This document shows, one piece after another, positions 41,812 to 51,585 of a stretch of DNA of 64,000 nucleotides; the first letter of the stretch is position 1; the number at the start of each line of letters is the position of its first letter. A model generated the notes under the pieces. That model had not been told where the DNA came from. It searched no databases and worked only from the letters and a program-made list of their open reading frames with translations. Origin of the DNA: CAXRDE01 sp964229355 (GTDB lineage Bacteria > Cyanobacteriota > Sericytochromatia > UBA7694); the NCBI GenBank assembly GCA_964229355.1, contig CAXRDE010000002.1, forward strand, positions 89,379-153,378. Direction: 5' to 3'. The position numbers and the translations under genes were made by a program.

Positions 41812-43962
41812 TTAGTGATTGCCATCGCTAAAGCGGTAGGTTTCGGGTGACATTTCGCCGAGAAAGCGCGAGGGTTGGGTAAAAAAATCGTTGTAGCTGG
41901 CGTAGTACGAAGGCAGGCTTAAAAAGAGTTGGTCTTTGGCCCGACTGGCCGCCACGTAAAACAAACGGCGCTCTTCTTCTAAGGCTTCGGCCTCTTTGAG
42001 CGAGCGGTTGGAAGGAAACAGACCATCGAGCAAATGCATCACATAGACGTGCTTCCATTCTAAGCCTTTGGCGGAATGTACCGTCGATAACACCAGCGGT
42101 TTCTCGTGCAGGGGAGACACCACCGGGGTGCTCTGGTCTTGAAACTGCTGGCTGGGAGGATCCAGGGCAAAGTCCGTCAGGAACTTTTCGAGTTTTTCGT
42201 ATTTATCGGCCAGCTTCAGCAAAATTTCGAGATCGGGCAAGCGCTGTAACCAATCGGACTCAACCCCTTTGAGCAGGGGTTGGTAATGGTTGCGCAGCGC
42301 CTGAAGTTGGGCTGCGGGGGCTTCTAACTGTTTGGCATGCTGCAGGGCGGTGGCCAGTTCCTGCAGCGCGGGCACAAACTTTTTATTGCCCAGGGCCTGG
42401 GGCCTGAGCTGGCCCCCTTCCTGGCGAATGTGTTCAATAATGCGACGGGCGGTGACCCGGCCAATGCCCGGCAAGAGCTGCAATAGGCGATGCCAGGCGA
42501 TGGCATCAAAGGGGTTGAGCAAGAGGCGCAAATAGGCCACCAAGTCCTTGATGTGGCGACGCTCGGTAAAACGGATGCCGCCATAGACCACAAAGGGAAT
42601 ATTGCGTTTAATGAGTTCGGCCTGCAAAAAGTTACTGTGAAACCCCGAGCGATACAGCACGGCCATCTCGTGAAAAGGCACCTGCTCTGCGGCCTGTAAA
42701 ATATGTTCGGCAATATGTACCGCTTCATCTTCGGTGCTATAGACTTTGGTGACTTGCGGCAGATCGCCGCTTTTGCGCTGACTAAACAAACGCTTGGGAA
42801 AGCCTAAGGTGTTGTGACTTAAAATGCCGTTGCTAAAGTCCAGCAGGGGCTGGGTGCTGCGGTAATTTTCTTCGAGACGCACCACATGGCAATCTTGCCA
42901 GGTCTGCGGAAAGCGCAAAATGTTTTCGTAATTGGCCCCGCGAAAACCATAAATGCTCTGGGCGTCGTCGCCCACCACCATAATATTGCGGTGTTCGGCG
43001 GCCAAATAATCGGCCAGATCTTTTTGAATGAGGTTGGTATCCTGGTATTCGTCCACCATAATGTAGTCAAAAAGGCTACGGGCTTTGCGGGCAAAAGGGG
43101 GATTGTCGCGCAATTGGTCGCGGGTAAACTCAATCAGGTCGTCATAGTCCATCATGTGATTGCCCCGTTTGTAAGCGGCGTAGGTTTTGGCGATCAATTG
43201 TAAGGGGGTTAAATAGGCTTCAAGCAGATCAGGGTATTGCTCGCTCAGGGTTTGTTCCAGGCTTTTTTGACTATTGCGGCTGCGCGAAATAATATCCTGG
43301 ATTTTGTTCTTGCGGGGGAAGGCCCGGTCTTTACCGCGCAGTTTTAATTCTTGCACAATCAGATCAATCACATCGGCGCTGTCCACGGTGTCAATAATGG
43401 TGAACTGGGGTGAGAGCTGCACCAGCGGTGCCAGACGGCGCAGCAGGTAAGCGCAAAAAGAGTGAAAGGTGCCCCCCATGACCTGATGGGCGCTGCGCTG
43501 GGGATTGAGCAACTGAGCGCGTTCCAGCATTTCTAAGGCGGCCCGTCGGGTGAAGGTGAGCAGTAAAATACGTCCGGGTTTGACCCCGAGATCGAGCAAA
43601 TAGCTCAGGCGATGCACCAGGGTGCGGGTTTTACCGCTGCCGGCACCGGCCAGGGCCAATAGCGGACCCTGGGTGCAGGCCACCGCTGCCAATTGCTGTG
43701 GGTTCAGGGCCTGGGCATAATCTAAACTGTGCTGCGGTGAGGCTTCAAGGGTTTGCCGGGGCAAGCGTTCATCCAGGCCTTTGCTGAGCGCCTGAATTTC
43801 ACGCATTTTAATTTTTAAATGCGGATCTGGAATCGGCCATTCATAGCGGGTATTGTGCAGGCTATTGTCACCGATCTCAAGAAAGTCGGCAGCATGGGGC
43901 TCCTGGGTGAAAAACTCCAAAAACGCAGAGACGTGCTCTAAATCATTCGGCTCATGGGACAT
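41812..43962 (-). CDS. UvrD/PcrA-like superfamily 1 helicase
   Basis: A 716-residue ATP-dependent DNA helicase of the UvrD/Rep/PcrA family. Motif I is AGAGSGKT (105-112), motif II VDEYQDTN, motif III VGDDAQSIYGFRG, and motif IV-VI segments LEENYRSTQPLL, STVHSAKGLEW and LFYVAASRA are all present. Such enzymes unwind DNA in repair and remove stalled protein complexes. It is about the normal length, with a slightly different N-terminal 80 residues before the helicase core. Its start abuts the stop of the preceding membrane protein gene (TAA|ATG), so they are co-expressed for reasons that are not obvious. Confidence 0.93.
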   Translation of the reverse strand: MSHEPNDLEHVSAFLEFFTQEPHAADFLEIGDNSLHNTRYEWPIPDPHLKIKMREIQALSKGLDERLPRQTLEASPQHSLDYAQALNPQQLAAVACTQGPLLALAGAGSGKTRTLVHRLSYLLDLGVKPGRILLLTFTRRAALEMLERAQLLNPQRSAHQVMGGTFHSFCAYLLRRLAPLVQLSPQFTIIDTVDSADVIDLIVQELKLRGKDRAFPRKNKIQDIISRSRNSQKSLEQTLSEQYPDLLEAYLTPLQLIAKTYAAYKRGNHMMDYDDLIEFTRDQLRDNPPFARKARSLFDYIMVDEYQDTNLIQKDLADYLAAEHRNIMVVGDDAQSIYGFRGANYENILRFPQTWQDCHVVRLEENYRSTQPLLDFSNGILSHNTLGFPKRLFSQRKSGDLPQVTKVYSTEDEAVHIAEHILQAAEQVPFHEMAVLYRSGFHSNFLQAELIKRNIPFVVYGGIRFTERRHIKDLVAYLRLLLNPFDAIAWHRLLQLLPGIGRVTARRIIEHIRQEGGQLRPQALGNKKFVPALQELATALQHAKQLEAPAAQLQALRNHYQPLLKGVESDWLQRLPDLEILLKLADKYEKLEKFLTDFALDPPSQQFQDQSTPVVSPLHEKPLVLSTVHSAKGLEWKHVYVMHLLDGLFPSNRSLKEAEALEEERRLFYVAASRAKDQLFLSLPSYYASYNDFFTQPSRFLGEMSPETYRFSDGNH

Positions 43963-44961
43963 TTAGGGGGTACGCCCTTGAATTTGCACGGCCCCGTTTT
44001 CCAGTTGAATGTTCTGCAATTGGGCCTGCTGACCGTTGGGTAAGCGGGTGGCGTTGCGCACGTAGGCCTGCACCTGCCCCCGAACGGCACTCTCAATAAA
44101 GGGCAGGGGCACGCCCATATTGCCCAGCGACACACGGTGAATGCGGGGTTCGACATTATTGCCACTTAGGCTCAGTCCCATTTCGCCCCCGAGGTAAACG
44201 GTGGGAGTGGAACGGTCAATGCCCGGCAGGCGCTGCAAAAAGGCGTCGGGCAAGTATTTGGGCAGAAGGGCCACGGTGATTTTGGCCCGTCCCCCTGAAA
44301 TTTGGGTGGAAACCCCTTGAATGGACTGGCGATAAGCGGGGGCAGTGCCCCGGACCAGGCCGCTATAAATCATGCCTGAAATCTCGTTTTGACTGATCTG
44401 AAATTGAAAATCTCTGGGACGTTGCAGGGGCACGTCGTTTTGGCTTTGAGGTGCCCGTGTGGGAGCCTGGGGACGGCTGCGTGGGGGTTCTGTGTAGGTG
44501 GGTTGCTGTTCTTGACTGACGACGGGAGCTTGTGCGGTGTTCTCGCCGTAGGTTTCTTGTGGGGCTTCGCTATTGTCCTGATTTTGAGCAGGGGGCAGTC
44601 CCTGAGCGTCCACGTCGTTTTGGCTGTAGGCGGTGTTGTTCTGGGTGCTCTGGGGTGTGTTGGCGCTATTGCCATCGCTGCTGCCCTGAGGCTCACTGTA
44701 TTGGGTTTCGACCTGAACTTCTGCGGGGGGCAACTGCGCGGGAGCATTTTCAATGGCGGCCTGCATGCGCGTGCTCAGATCCGCTTCTTCGATCTGCCGG
44801 GTGACAAAGGTACCGGTGTCTTCAGGGGCCTGGGTGGCCTGCTGCGCCAGATAGCGCGGGGCCATGGCCATAGCAACAATGGCTACAATGCCGATAATGG
44901 CCATGGCAATCAGAAAGGTTTTGAGAACGGGTCTTTTCTTTTTACGTGTCGTTTTAGTCAT
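43963..44961 (-). CDS. Membrane-anchored protein with Gln/Pro linker and lipid-binding-like domain
   Basis: A 332-residue protein with a basic N terminus, one transmembrane helix (about 14-34) and a long Gln/Ser/Pro/Asn-rich linker (about 70-180). The C-terminal domain (184-332) has alternating strands (ISGGRAKITVALLPKYL and VYLGGEMGLSLSGNNVEP) that resemble the BPI-like/LmeA or DUF2140-type folds. That similarity is weak. A role at the outer face of the membrane is inferred. TATAAT lies 7 bases before the ATG, so translation may start without a leader. It is followed directly by the helicase gene. Confidence 0.6.
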   Translation of the reverse strand: MTKTTRKKKRPVLKTFLIAMAIIGIVAIVAMAMAPRYLAQQATQAPEDTGTFVTRQIEEADLSTRMQAAIENAPAQLPPAEVQVETQYSEPQGSSDGNSANTPQSTQNNTAYSQNDVDAQGLPPAQNQDNSEAPQETYGENTAQAPVVSQEQQPTYTEPPRSRPQAPTRAPQSQNDVPLQRPRDFQFQISQNEISGMIYSGLVRGTAPAYRQSIQGVSTQISGGRAKITVALLPKYLPDAFLQRLPGIDRSTPTVYLGGEMGLSLSGNNVEPRIHRVSLGNMGVPLPFIESAVRGQVQAYVRNATRLPNGQQAQLQNIQLENGAVQIQGRTP

Positions 44962-44967
44962 GGCCTA

Positions 44968-44996
44968 ATTATACCCGTAAGCGGGACTTGAGTGAA
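44968..44996 (-). promoter_or_regulatory. Promoter of the lipid-binding-like gene, predicted leaderless
   Basis: On the minus strand TTCACT (44991-44996), 17 bases and TATAAT (44968-44973). Transcription would begin at about 44961, the A of the start codon. Confidence 0.55.
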
Positions 44997-45004
44997 TAAA
45001 ACCG

Positions 45005-45511
45005 CTAAAGTACTTCCCAATATCGATTGAGATAAATATGATTATCGCGGCAAAGAACGAAGCGTCCTACCTCGGTTTTGGGGAGGTAGGCATACAAAAT
45101 CTTTTCTGTGGTACAGCCCTTGATACGAACCTTTGTAAGCCGCGGCTTATGAAGTGTTTCGAGGGGAGCAAAATCTGTCAGATCTAAAATATATTCATCC
45201 AGGCGGTGAGGATAAATCTCACTATCTATAGCTTCCTTTAGCGCAGGGTCTTTGATGCCAATCGCTGTGAGTTTTTCTATTACAGCTTTTGCATTCTTTA
45301 CTGGAGGGTAAGTAGGATCTGTGTTCAAAAAAGTTGCCAATTTTGTAGCGTTATAAGCTCCTTCTGTAAAGAGGGGTTCTTGGAAAGGCAAGTGGGGATC
45401 TGCCACAAACTCTGCTAGGCACCAGGCCAGAAAGAAGTATAAGAAGATAACTCCAAGTATCGATAGAAAAAAAGGCTTTAAAGTTTTCTTAAAACTCTTT
45501 TTGTTATTCAT
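45005..45511 (-). CDS. Short membrane protein in the A+T-rich island, unknown function
   Basis: About 168 residues from the ATG at 45511, which overlaps the upstream gene's stop. One transmembrane helix (about 14-34, ILGVIFLYFFLAWCLAEFV) is followed by a polar domain with NTDPTYPPVKNAKAVIEKL. No family is recognised. It has the same A+T-rich composition as the lipoprotein gene before it and is coupled to that gene, so it may be its partner or inhibitor. This is inference. Confidence 0.6.
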   Translation of the reverse strand: MNNKKSFKKTLKPFFLSILGVIFLYFFLAWCLAEFVADPHLPFQEPLFTEGAYNATKLATFLNTDPTYPPVKNAKAVIEKLTAIGIKDPALKEAIDSEIYPHRLDEYILDLTDFAPLETLHKPRLTKVRIKGCTTEKILYAYLPKTEVGRFVLCRDNHIYLNRYWEVL

Positions 45512-48500
45512 CACAAGGTTTCCATCCAGGAGTAAAGGGATAAGAAGAACCATCATTATACTCCTCACAAGTGACATCTATATCAACGGCATAAAAGGTA
45601 TCTGACACACTAGGAATTGCTATCAAATATTCTACTGAAGCAAGACCTAATGGTTGCCCAGGAGTATAGGACCAGGGACCACTAGCATGTGGAGGCAAAG
45701 GAGAAGAGAGCCACATACCGTACTGTAGATCTAAAGTGTGGGTATTTACGTATTCTCTTACTGAAGGCGTTTCGGTGCGCGTAAAATAAGTTGAAACGTA
45801 AGTTTTTGTATTTAACTCTGACCAAGAGGGGGTAGGTTTCTTAGGTCGAATGTTAACGGTGTGCCTTTTCTCCATGTTTGTAGTTAAGTTTTCGAATCTC
45901 ACACGAAAATAATGTGTAGAAAGACGTGGTAGTTCTCCGGATATATTTGCAATTGTTGTGCTGCTTGGTGGAGGACTTAATGTATAAGTCTGTCTTGCTT
46001 TGACCATGCTAGTAGGCCCCCAGTTATTATTTGAAAGACTATAGTAATGAGATTTGGATGCTTCATCTTTGCCTCCAAACAAGTTGTAGTAATAATCAAT
46101 TTGTTCAGCGCCACCTAAAACACTGGATAAGGCTGCTGTTGGGGTGGATGCAAAACCGTTGGTATGGTAAAAATCTGCTAACTTTGCTATCGCGGTTCCT
46201 TTATGAACATTATTAAAGATACCGTAGTTTGCATCTAAGGAAGTAAAAAAGCTTGTTGTACTATATTTATCAAGATCAATACCGCCTGAATTATCTTGTC
46301 TATCAGGTATGGGTATATCCATACTCTGTCGATTTAGTTCTACGAAACTTTCGTAGTGAGGCGGTGAATTGGTGCTTGCTTGAGTAGGATCTAAACCTGG
46401 AAAAGGGATCTTGTAATAGCAGAGTGCACCCATATATTCTGCAGTTCCTTCATGCATGAAATTAGCCATTATTATGGGTATGCTAGAATAAGTCTCTGAC
46501 GCTGTATTACTGTATTGAAAAGCATGCCAGAGCTCATGAGCTGATAGTTCTGAAGCACGGTCTCTTTTGACGTTCCCATCTCCATCTAAAGGGAGATTTA
46601 ATACAATATTAGAGGCACCCCAACCTCTTATTAACGCAAACTGAGTTGTTGTTTTTCCTGACCCAATGTCATTAAGTGTAGTTCTTAAGTATACAGGAAT
46701 GCCTTTGACTACTTGTTGTTCACCATTTGTGTCTACATACGCCTGTGAATAGAAGGGATTAGGGCGTAACTGAGAGTTTATGCTGGACATCAATTGGTCG
46801 TAATAAAGATACACTGAATCCAAATGGTTATGAACATCTTTTTGAAAATCAAAAGAAATATTGTTACTTCTAAAGGTAATAAACTTTGATGCTCCAGGGT
46901 AATCACCTACAAAAACGGAAGGCTCTGGAGTAGGAGTTGGATAAGGATTATACTGTTGTGTGTTAAAGCCGCTTTCATCAGGTGAGTGGTTCAAAATAAA
47001 TGGTTTGAGTCCGTCACTGGGAGATACATCGCTGGGTATAAAGCGGGCTGCATAAGATAGCTTCGATATGAAACAAGGGAGATTTTCTGGCCATTCTTCT
47101 ACACCAGGCGCTGGAATTTCCATGGTTCCTCCTTCCCAATGCTTCCCACCACTTAAGTCTTCAGTCAGGAACACGGGGGCAGAGGCAGGGTGGTTTGTAC
47201 CTAAGCGTGTAGAGTCCGGTGCTAAAAAAAGTTTGGCAGGCTTTGCTAACTCAAGACCCATAGGGCTGATCTTAACGACTTCACTGGCATACTCATGTGC
47301 GGGTTCCTGAGCTGTTTCTGTTGACAGGCTTTCTAATCCAGGCAATGACTCACGTAACCCAGCGGGTTTCTCTATCGTAATTTGGGTGTTTGTGGTCAAT
47401 GCGCCTGCCGGGATTTCTAAACGGGCAAACCCAGGTATTTCGACTACACCGCCATCGCTACCAATTGTTGCCTGCGCTATATCTTGAGATGGGTTTGGTG
47501 CTTGTGAGGTGCGGTAATGATGTAACTGTAAACTACCCCATAAAAGTGAAGATGTTTCACTTGCTCCTAGTTTTACCAATGGAGTGAGTTTGACGTAACT
47601 AGCAGACTCTGGAATTGCTATTCGATCAAAAATTTGCCATTTATAATTATTGCCGCGCAAAGAATTGCTGGTTTCTTCGTGTAAAAGAAAATCATTGACA
47701 TCAAAAAATGCTAGCTTTAAGCTAGCAGTGCTATTTGGATCAGTAAAGGTTGCTGAAGTAAAGAGTGAGGCAGTAACAAGATCTCCAGACTGAATAGTAT
47801 TGAGATTGACTCGTTTGATCAGGCCTCCTTCTGGAGAGCTGTGGCTTCCTACACCAGGATTCCATACTGTGACAGCACCATCATTTGGATATTTAAGAGG
47901 CCAATCATCAACGACATAAAAATCATACCCAAATTCCTCATCAACTCCAGCAGGACTGTTTGTACCATAGTTGTTATCTATTTTTTGATCGAAAGGCTCT
48001 TGTAACAAGGGTGTTTTTGTATAGAAATCATCAGGGATTTCTTCTAAAGAAATTTCATCAATTAAAATTGAACCTTGCTCTCCAGGTTCAAGATAGACTA
48101 AGGGTGCTAGTGTAACTTGGGTGGCACCTGAAGGAATAACCGTTTCTAAGAATAAAGTTTGTTCACCAGCATGGACCCCTCTCGCTGTATCTGTTGCAAC
48201 AGTTGTTTGTGAACCATCATTGAAATAAAGTACTAAAGTGGAGTCGCTATTTCCGGTAAACTGAGCATTGACTTTCATCTTAGCAATGATTGTATCTCCA
48301 GCTTGTCCCTGCAGATTTAATGTTTTACTTAAACCTGTTTGTAGTGTCTGGCTATGTGTCATAGGATTTATAAGCGTGATTTTTCCAGGGCTCCCTGGAG
48401 CAGGTGTGTAGTCACCACCCCACTCTATCCAACCATTTGTTCCATCACCAAAACCAGAATTTACAGAAGAAAAGTCTTCGGTAAATATTGATATGTTTGT

Positions 48501-48776
48501 GCTTTGAATGCGAAAGGCGTTATTTTTTTGCGCTTTAAGTGGGGTAAAGTTTTTTAAGTATTGCTCATGATATTGTTGGCGAAAGCTTGATGTGTTTAGT
48601 TGGTTATGCAGTTCTTTGACCTTTTTTAACATGTTGTTGTTCAACTGTAAAAAATTATTATTACCTTGAGAAATAGAAGGTCCTTGCTGTGTAGCGAGAT
48701 CAGGAGATGCCTGACAAGATAAGAGTAGTAACGCAAGAAAGAACTTAGGGAAAGATTTATTTTTGTTGATAATCAT
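45504..48776 (-). CDS. Large lipoprotein with ZU5-like domain and gluzincin-type metalloprotease motif
   Basis: A 1,090-residue predicted lipoprotein (signal peptide ending LLLSC, C21). Two beta-rich regions of about 130 residues each come first, looking like carbohydrate-binding modules (about 85-230 and 255-400). A ZU5-like segment (about 430-530, DGGVVEIPGFARLEIPAGAL) follows. The zinc motif HELWH (747-751) is followed 25 residues later by HEGTAEY (E776), matching HExxH...E of the gluzincins. The start at 48776 gives a normal lipoprotein signal. The region is clearly A+T-richer than its surroundings, suggesting recent transfer. A secreted protease acting on surface or host proteins is a reasonable inference; the substrate is unknown. 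Confidence 0.7.
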   Translation of the reverse strand: MIINKNKSFPKFFLALLLLSCQASPDLATQQGPSISQGNNNFLQLNNNMLKKVKELHNQLNTSSFRQQYHEQYLKNFTPLKAQKNNAFRIQSTNISIFTEDFSSVNSGFGDGTNGWIEWGGDYTPAPGSPGKITLINPMTHSQTLQTGLSKTLNLQGQAGDTIIAKMKVNAQFTGNSDSTLVLYFNDGSQTTVATDTARGVHAGEQTLFLETVIPSGATQVTLAPLVYLEPGEQGSILIDEISLEEIPDDFYTKTPLLQEPFDQKIDNNYGTNSPAGVDEEFGYDFYVVDDWPLKYPNDGAVTVWNPGVGSHSSPEGGLIKRVNLNTIQSGDLVTASLFTSATFTDPNSTASLKLAFFDVNDFLLHEETSNSLRGNNYKWQIFDRIAIPESASYVKLTPLVKLGASETSSLLWGSLQLHHYRTSQAPNPSQDIAQATIGSDGGVVEIPGFARLEIPAGALTTNTQITIEKPAGLRESLPGLESLSTETAQEPAHEYASEVVKISPMGLELAKPAKLFLAPDSTRLGTNHPASAPVFLTEDLSGGKHWEGGTMEIPAPGVEEWPENLPCFISKLSYAARFIPSDVSPSDGLKPFILNHSPDESGFNTQQYNPYPTPTPEPSVFVGDYPGASKFITFRSNNISFDFQKDVHNHLDSVYLYYDQLMSSINSQLRPNPFYSQAYVDTNGEQQVVKGIPVYLRTTLNDIGSGKTTTQFALIRGWGASNIVLNLPLDGDGNVKRDRASELSAHELWHAFQYSNTASETYSSIPIIMANFMHEGTAEYMGALCYYKIPFPGLDPTQASTNSPPHYESFVELNRQSMDIPIPDRQDNSGGIDLDKYSTTSFFTSLDANYGIFNNVHKGTAIAKLADFYHTNGFASTPTAALSSVLGGAEQIDYYYNLFGGKDEASKSHYYSLSNNNWGPTSMVKARQTYTLSPPPSSTTIANISGELPRLSTHYFRVRFENLTTNMEKRHTVNIRPKKPTPSWSELNTKTYVSTYFTRTETPSVREYVNTHTLDLQYGMWLSSPLPPHASGPWSYTPGQPLGLASVEYLIAIPSVSDTFYAVDIDVTCEEYNDGSSYPFTPGWKPCDE

Positions 48777-48938
48777 GAGTGCTTTGCCAACTTTGAAATT
48801 TATCTTATCGAAGAATAACATGAGTATGGTGATGTTTGTAAATTATTTTGGTTTCTTAAGTCATTTTCTTGTTGGGAAAAAGTATTTTGGAGGTGGATTG
48901 TAAAGATAGCTTTTGGTGATTAAGATGGGGGCGATTCA

Positions 48939-48965
48939 TTGAAATGGAGTGGCTCATGTTATGAT
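48939..48965 (+). promoter_or_regulatory. Promoter of the Rieske oxygenase gene
   Basis: TTGAAA (48939-48944), 15 bases and TATGAT (48960-48965), the latter preceded by TGT (extended -10). Start of transcription would be near 48972, ahead of GAGG and the ATG at 49004. Confidence 0.5.
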
Positions 48966-49003
48966 CTGCATTAAAATGTTGGACTCCCAAATGTGAGGCA
49001 CTC

Positions 49004-50053
49004 ATGCATACCCTATCAGACGATTATTACTGCTCCAGCTCTGTATTTGAAGCGCAAAAACAGGCGATTTTTGCCCGCAGCTATCAGCTGTTGCCACCGA
49101 CATGCTCGCCAGCCTGGGAACCTTATACCCTATTGTCTGGGGTTTTAGATGCTGCACTTCTACTTCCCCCGCAAAGTCAGCGTGCCGCCTTTCCCTATGC
49201 TTTGTCTAATGTGTGTACCCATCGGGGCGCGATTCTCTACCAGCAAGGGGTGACCCAGCCCAAAACCCTTCGCTGTCCCTATCATGGGCGCAGTTTTAAC
49301 CTGCAGGGCCAATGTCTGGCCATGCCCGGTTTTGAACAGGTGAAAGACTTTCCCTGTGCCGACGACCATTTGCCCCGTGTGGCTTTACACCGCTGGCACT
49401 TTTTAGAGGCCCTGGCCTTGTTTCCTCCCGATTACGCTTTTGCCGACTGGGTGGCTCCGCTCAACGAACGCATGGGCTTTTTGCCTTTTGAAGACTTTGT
49501 CTATTCGCCCACCCACAGCCGCAGCTATGACCTGGCAGCCAACTGGATGCTGTACTGCGACAATTACTTAGAGGGCCTGCACATTCCCTTTGTGCACCCG
49601 GCTCTGTTTAAAGCTCTCGACTTTCAGGCCTATGAAACCCATATTTTGGCCCATGGTGTCTTGCAAATCGGCCTGGCCAGTGAGCACGAGGTGGCCTTTG
49701 ACTTGCCTGTGGATCACCCGGACGCAGGCAAGCGGGTGGCGGCCTTTTACTTTTGGCTGTTTCCCAATTTGATGCTGAATTTTTACCCCTGGGGGCTGTC
49801 GGTGAATGTGGTGGAGCCTGTGGGCGTTGAGAGATCCCGCATTCGCTATGACATCTGGGTACAGCGCCCTGAACTTTTACAGCAGGGCGCTGGTGGCGAT
49901 ACAGACACCACCGAAAAAGAAGACCATGGGGTGGTGCTGCGGGTGCAAGCGGGTTTAAAATCACCGCTGTATCAGCGGGGGCGTTATGCACCCGTTATGG
50001 AAAAAGGCCTGCGTTATTTTCATGAACGCCTGCGGGCCCACGTGCCAGACTGA
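49004..50053 (+). CDS. Rieske non-heme iron oxygenase, alpha-subunit type
   Basis: A 349-residue oxygenase. The N-terminal Rieske 2Fe-2S domain has C71-x-H73 (CTHRGA) and C91-x2-H94 (CPYHGRS). The catalytic domain carries the mononuclear iron site: N180, D186 (the electron bridge), H193 and H198 in EGLHIPFVHP; the third iron ligand is likely a later Asp. Such enzymes hydroxylate aromatic rings, choline, carnitine or sterol-type substrates, taking electrons from a separate reductase. No reductase or catabolic genes lie next to it, so the substrate is open. It is the first gene after the A+T-rich island. Confidence 0.9.
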   Translation: MHTLSDDYYCSSSVFEAQKQAIFARSYQLLPPTCSPAWEPYTLLSGVLDAALLLPPQSQRAAFPYALSNVCTHRGAILYQQGVTQPKTLRCPYHGRSFNLQGQCLAMPGFEQVKDFPCADDHLPRVALHRWHFLEALALFPPDYAFADWVAPLNERMGFLPFEDFVYSPTHSRSYDLAANWMLYCDNYLEGLHIPFVHPALFKALDFQAYETHILAHGVLQIGLASEHEVAFDLPVDHPDAGKRVAAFYFWLFPNLMLNFYPWGLSVNVVEPVGVERSRIRYDIWVQRPELLQQGAGGDTDTTEKEDHGVVLRVQAGLKSPLYQRGRYAPVMEKGLRYFHERLRAHVPD

Positions 50054-50075
50054 GCGCATTCTCAGGCAGATGCCA

Positions 50076-50084
50076 TGATATACT
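50076..50084 (+). promoter_or_regulatory. Extended -10 promoter of the beta-propeller gene
   Basis: TGA-TATACT (50076-50084), about 53 bases before the ATG at 50138. Confidence 0.45.
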
Positions 50085-50137
50085 GAGGGCACGTATATTG
50101 TGTACGCCTGATTTCTTCATGCAAAAGGCTGATGTTT

Positions 50138-51583
50138 ATGACCATTCGAAGCAGTGAAACTGTACAAAAATTGTGCTCGTTGGCAGTACAGCAGGGGCTG
50201 GTCAAAGCCAGCGATATGTCACTGGCCTATCAAACCTATCTCAACACCAAATTATTGGCGGGCCAATGTCAGTACGTTTTGCAGGCTCAGGAAGGGCGTG
50301 TGTCTTTGCAAGAGCGCGACACAGACCCCGGTAACCCCGAAGAGTGGAGCGCTTTGGAAATGCCTGCCCCGGTCTTTGCGGGCCAGTGGGTGCCTTTTGC
50401 CTCTGAAAAACTCGCCCTCTTTGATTTGCAAGGGCGCTTTGAAGGTGTACAAGATCGCTCTCGTCCTGAGTTGATTCCCGCAGAGCGGGGCGGCTATGTG
50501 TGGTCGAAAAAAGGCACGCAAAATGTCCCCTATCGCATGTCGACGCTGGTAAACCCCTTGATTCCCGTGCAAAACGTCAGTCGGGGGCCCTATGACTTTT
50601 ACTTTCCTGCCGATCAAGACGACGGCTTGTTTGTCATGGATCGGGCGGCGGGCACGGTGTTTATGACCGATCTGACCCTGAACGTCACCAAAATTAAAAT
50701 TCAGGTGCGCGAGCCTGGCAGTCAAAAAAGCATTTGCATGGCCTATGATGGCAAAAATCATGTGGCCTATGTGACCGACCATCAAACCTCTGACCTGATT
50801 GTCATTAAGCCCCGCGAAAAGAAAATGGAGCGCATTTCAACGCCTCATGGTGTGCTGGGCAACCTGATTTATGACGCCGAGCGCCACCAATTGCTGGTGA
50901 TGTTGGCAGATCCCGATCAAGAACCCGCCATTTTAATGTTCAGCTGCGAAGACTTTTCGCACCAGGGCACGCTGTTGATTCCCGGTAAGCGCTTCAGCAG
51001 TTTAGATGACCCCTGTGACCTGATGGGCCTGAGCCCCGATGGCAAAAACATGCTGGTTATGTCTTATAGCAATGAGCCAGCGCTGTCGACCCCTTTGATC
51101 TCAGCCATTGGTCTTAAAAGCCAACAGCTTATTAAAACCCACACCCTCAGTCAGCACGACAAACCCATTGGTTTTGCCTTTCAGCACAAGAAACCCAATC
51201 CCCAGGACGTCCCCGACTTTGATGATTTTATTGAAAGCAAAGGTTTGCTTAAGGGACCTCCGCTGGTGGCCCTGATTCGCCAGATTGAACAGCTCGAAGC
51301 CGACAAAAACAAACCCCTGTTTGACCAGGATGTCGAATCCGCCCTGACCCATATTGAAGACAATTTTAGCCGAGAAGAGCTTACCGAGGTGGTGGAACTT
51401 ACCCAGGAAGTGACCGATGCTCTGGCCCAGGAAAGCTTCTTTGAATGGCAGGGCCGCAGTGACATGAGCCAGGAAGAAAAACAGGTGCTCGTGGAGCGCA
51501 TGGCTCAAATCAAGCCCGACGAAAAAGTGTCGCGCACCAATGGTGTCTTTGTACTGAACTGGCTCAAAGGACTCAACCGTTAG
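50138..51583 (+). CDS. Beta-propeller protein of unknown function
   Basis: A 481-residue protein without a signal peptide. The middle (about 120-370) has repeats with DDGLFVMDRAAGTVFMTD and HVAYVTDHQTSDLIVIK, typical of a YVTN/WD40-like propeller. The last 110 residues are helical and acidic (SALTHIEDNFSREELTEVVELTQEV), probably an interaction module. It runs into a J-like TPR gene with a 2-base gap, so the pair may form a complex. No enzyme motif is present; a scaffold role is inferred. The start is at 50138, with AGG upstream. Confidence 0.65.
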   Translation: MTIRSSETVQKLCSLAVQQGLVKASDMSLAYQTYLNTKLLAGQCQYVLQAQEGRVSLQERDTDPGNPEEWSALEMPAPVFAGQWVPFASEKLALFDLQGRFEGVQDRSRPELIPAERGGYVWSKKGTQNVPYRMSTLVNPLIPVQNVSRGPYDFYFPADQDDGLFVMDRAAGTVFMTDLTLNVTKIKIQVREPGSQKSICMAYDGKNHVAYVTDHQTSDLIVIKPREKKMERISTPHGVLGNLIYDAERHQLLVMLADPDQEPAILMFSCEDFSHQGTLLIPGKRFSSLDDPCDLMGLSPDGKNMLVMSYSNEPALSTPLISAIGLKSQQLIKTHTLSQHDKPIGFAFQHKKPNPQDVPDFDDFIESKGLLKGPPLVALIRQIEQLEADKNKPLFDQDVESALTHIEDNFSREELTEVVELTQEVTDALAQESFFEWQGRSDMSQEEKQVLVERMAQIKPDEKVSRTNGVFVLNWLKGLNR

Positions 51584-51585
51584 GC

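Noticed and set aside
44389..44991. A 200-codon open frame opposite the lipid-binding-like gene
   Set aside because: Its Gly/Leu/Cys-rich translation follows from the Gln/Pro codons on the other strand; no ribosome-binding site or family.
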